Shown here piece after piece: positions 5,693-5,747 of a stretch of DNA of 5,747 nucleotides. The notes below the pieces were generated by a model. That model did no database searches, was not told where the DNA came from, and saw nothing but the letters and a program-made list of their open reading frames with translations. The stretch covers positions 1 through 5,747 of the forward strand of contig CAMALD010000104.1 in NCBI GenBank assembly GCA_945836355.1, written 5' to 3'. Numbering within the stretch: the stretch's first letter is position 1; every line of letters starts with the position of its first letter. A program made the translations under genes and the position numbers. Origin of the DNA: an uncultured Lachnospiraceae bacterium (GTDB lineage Bacteria; Bacillota; Clostridia; Lachnospirales; Lachnospiraceae).

Positions 5693-5747
5693 GTGAAAAA
5701 GAAATTATTAACAGTTGTTTTAGCAGCAACAATGGTAATAAGCAGTG
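5693..5747 (+). CDS. Start of an exported protein (truncated by the window edge)
   Basis: Only the first 18 codons are present. They begin at a GTG and read MKKKLLTVVLAATMVISS: three lysines followed by a hydrophobic stretch, the typical beginning of a Sec signal peptide. The window ends before any cleavage site or lipobox, so a secreted protein and a lipoprotein are both possible. The strong ribosome binding site at 5679-5685 and the promoter at 5633-5661 support it as a real gene. Its place after a two-component system makes it a candidate target or sensory partner, but the mature protein is not visible. Confidence 0.75.
   Translation, partial: MKKKLLTVVLAATMVISS

Overview
The window looks like ordinary chromosomal DNA from a low-to-moderate GC Bacillota, most likely a gut-type Clostridia of the Lachnospiraceae. 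This assignment is inferred from the strong GGAGG-type ribosome binding sites, a TTGAAA/TATAAT promoter, a VanS/PhoR-like two-component pair and a lipoprotein cyclophilin. No sequence search was possible. Every convincing gene lies on the + strand. I see no rRNA, tRNA, CRISPR array, insertion sequence or phage gene, and no intrinsic terminator.

Layout: bases 1-160 carry a near-consensus sigma-A promoter and a short leader with a hairpin. A small RsmC-like methyltransferase (161-811) follows. Next are a fermentative D-lactate dehydrogenase with an unusual Cys-rich C-terminal tail (886-1920) and a lipoprotein peptidyl-prolyl isomerase of the cyclophilin family (1977-2813). After these come an unrecognised single-pass membrane protein with a C-terminal coiled coil (2830-3396), an OmpR-family response regulator (3420-4097) and its sensor histidine kinase (4094-5602, 4-base overlap). 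The last 55 bases hold the first 18 codons of an exported protein (from 5693) with its own extended -10 promoter.

Four genes have a longest-ORF start that is not the likely start. In each case the Shine-Dalgarno sequence overlaps, directly abuts or lies downstream of that first codon and is well spaced for an ATG a few codons later. The corrected starts are 886, 1977, 2830 and 3420.

Functionally there are two blocks. The methyltransferase and D-LDH are housekeeping and fermentation genes with looser spacing (74 and 56 bases). From the isomerase onward spacing tightens (16 bases, 23 bases, 4-base overlap). This suggests a co-transcribed envelope-related unit: an extracytoplasmic folding catalyst, a membrane protein, and a membrane sensor with its regulator. 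The exported protein downstream is a possible regulatory target, but that is inference. Nothing here amounts to a clearly new system. The best leads are the unknown membrane protein and the lineage-specific extensions on otherwise standard enzymes.
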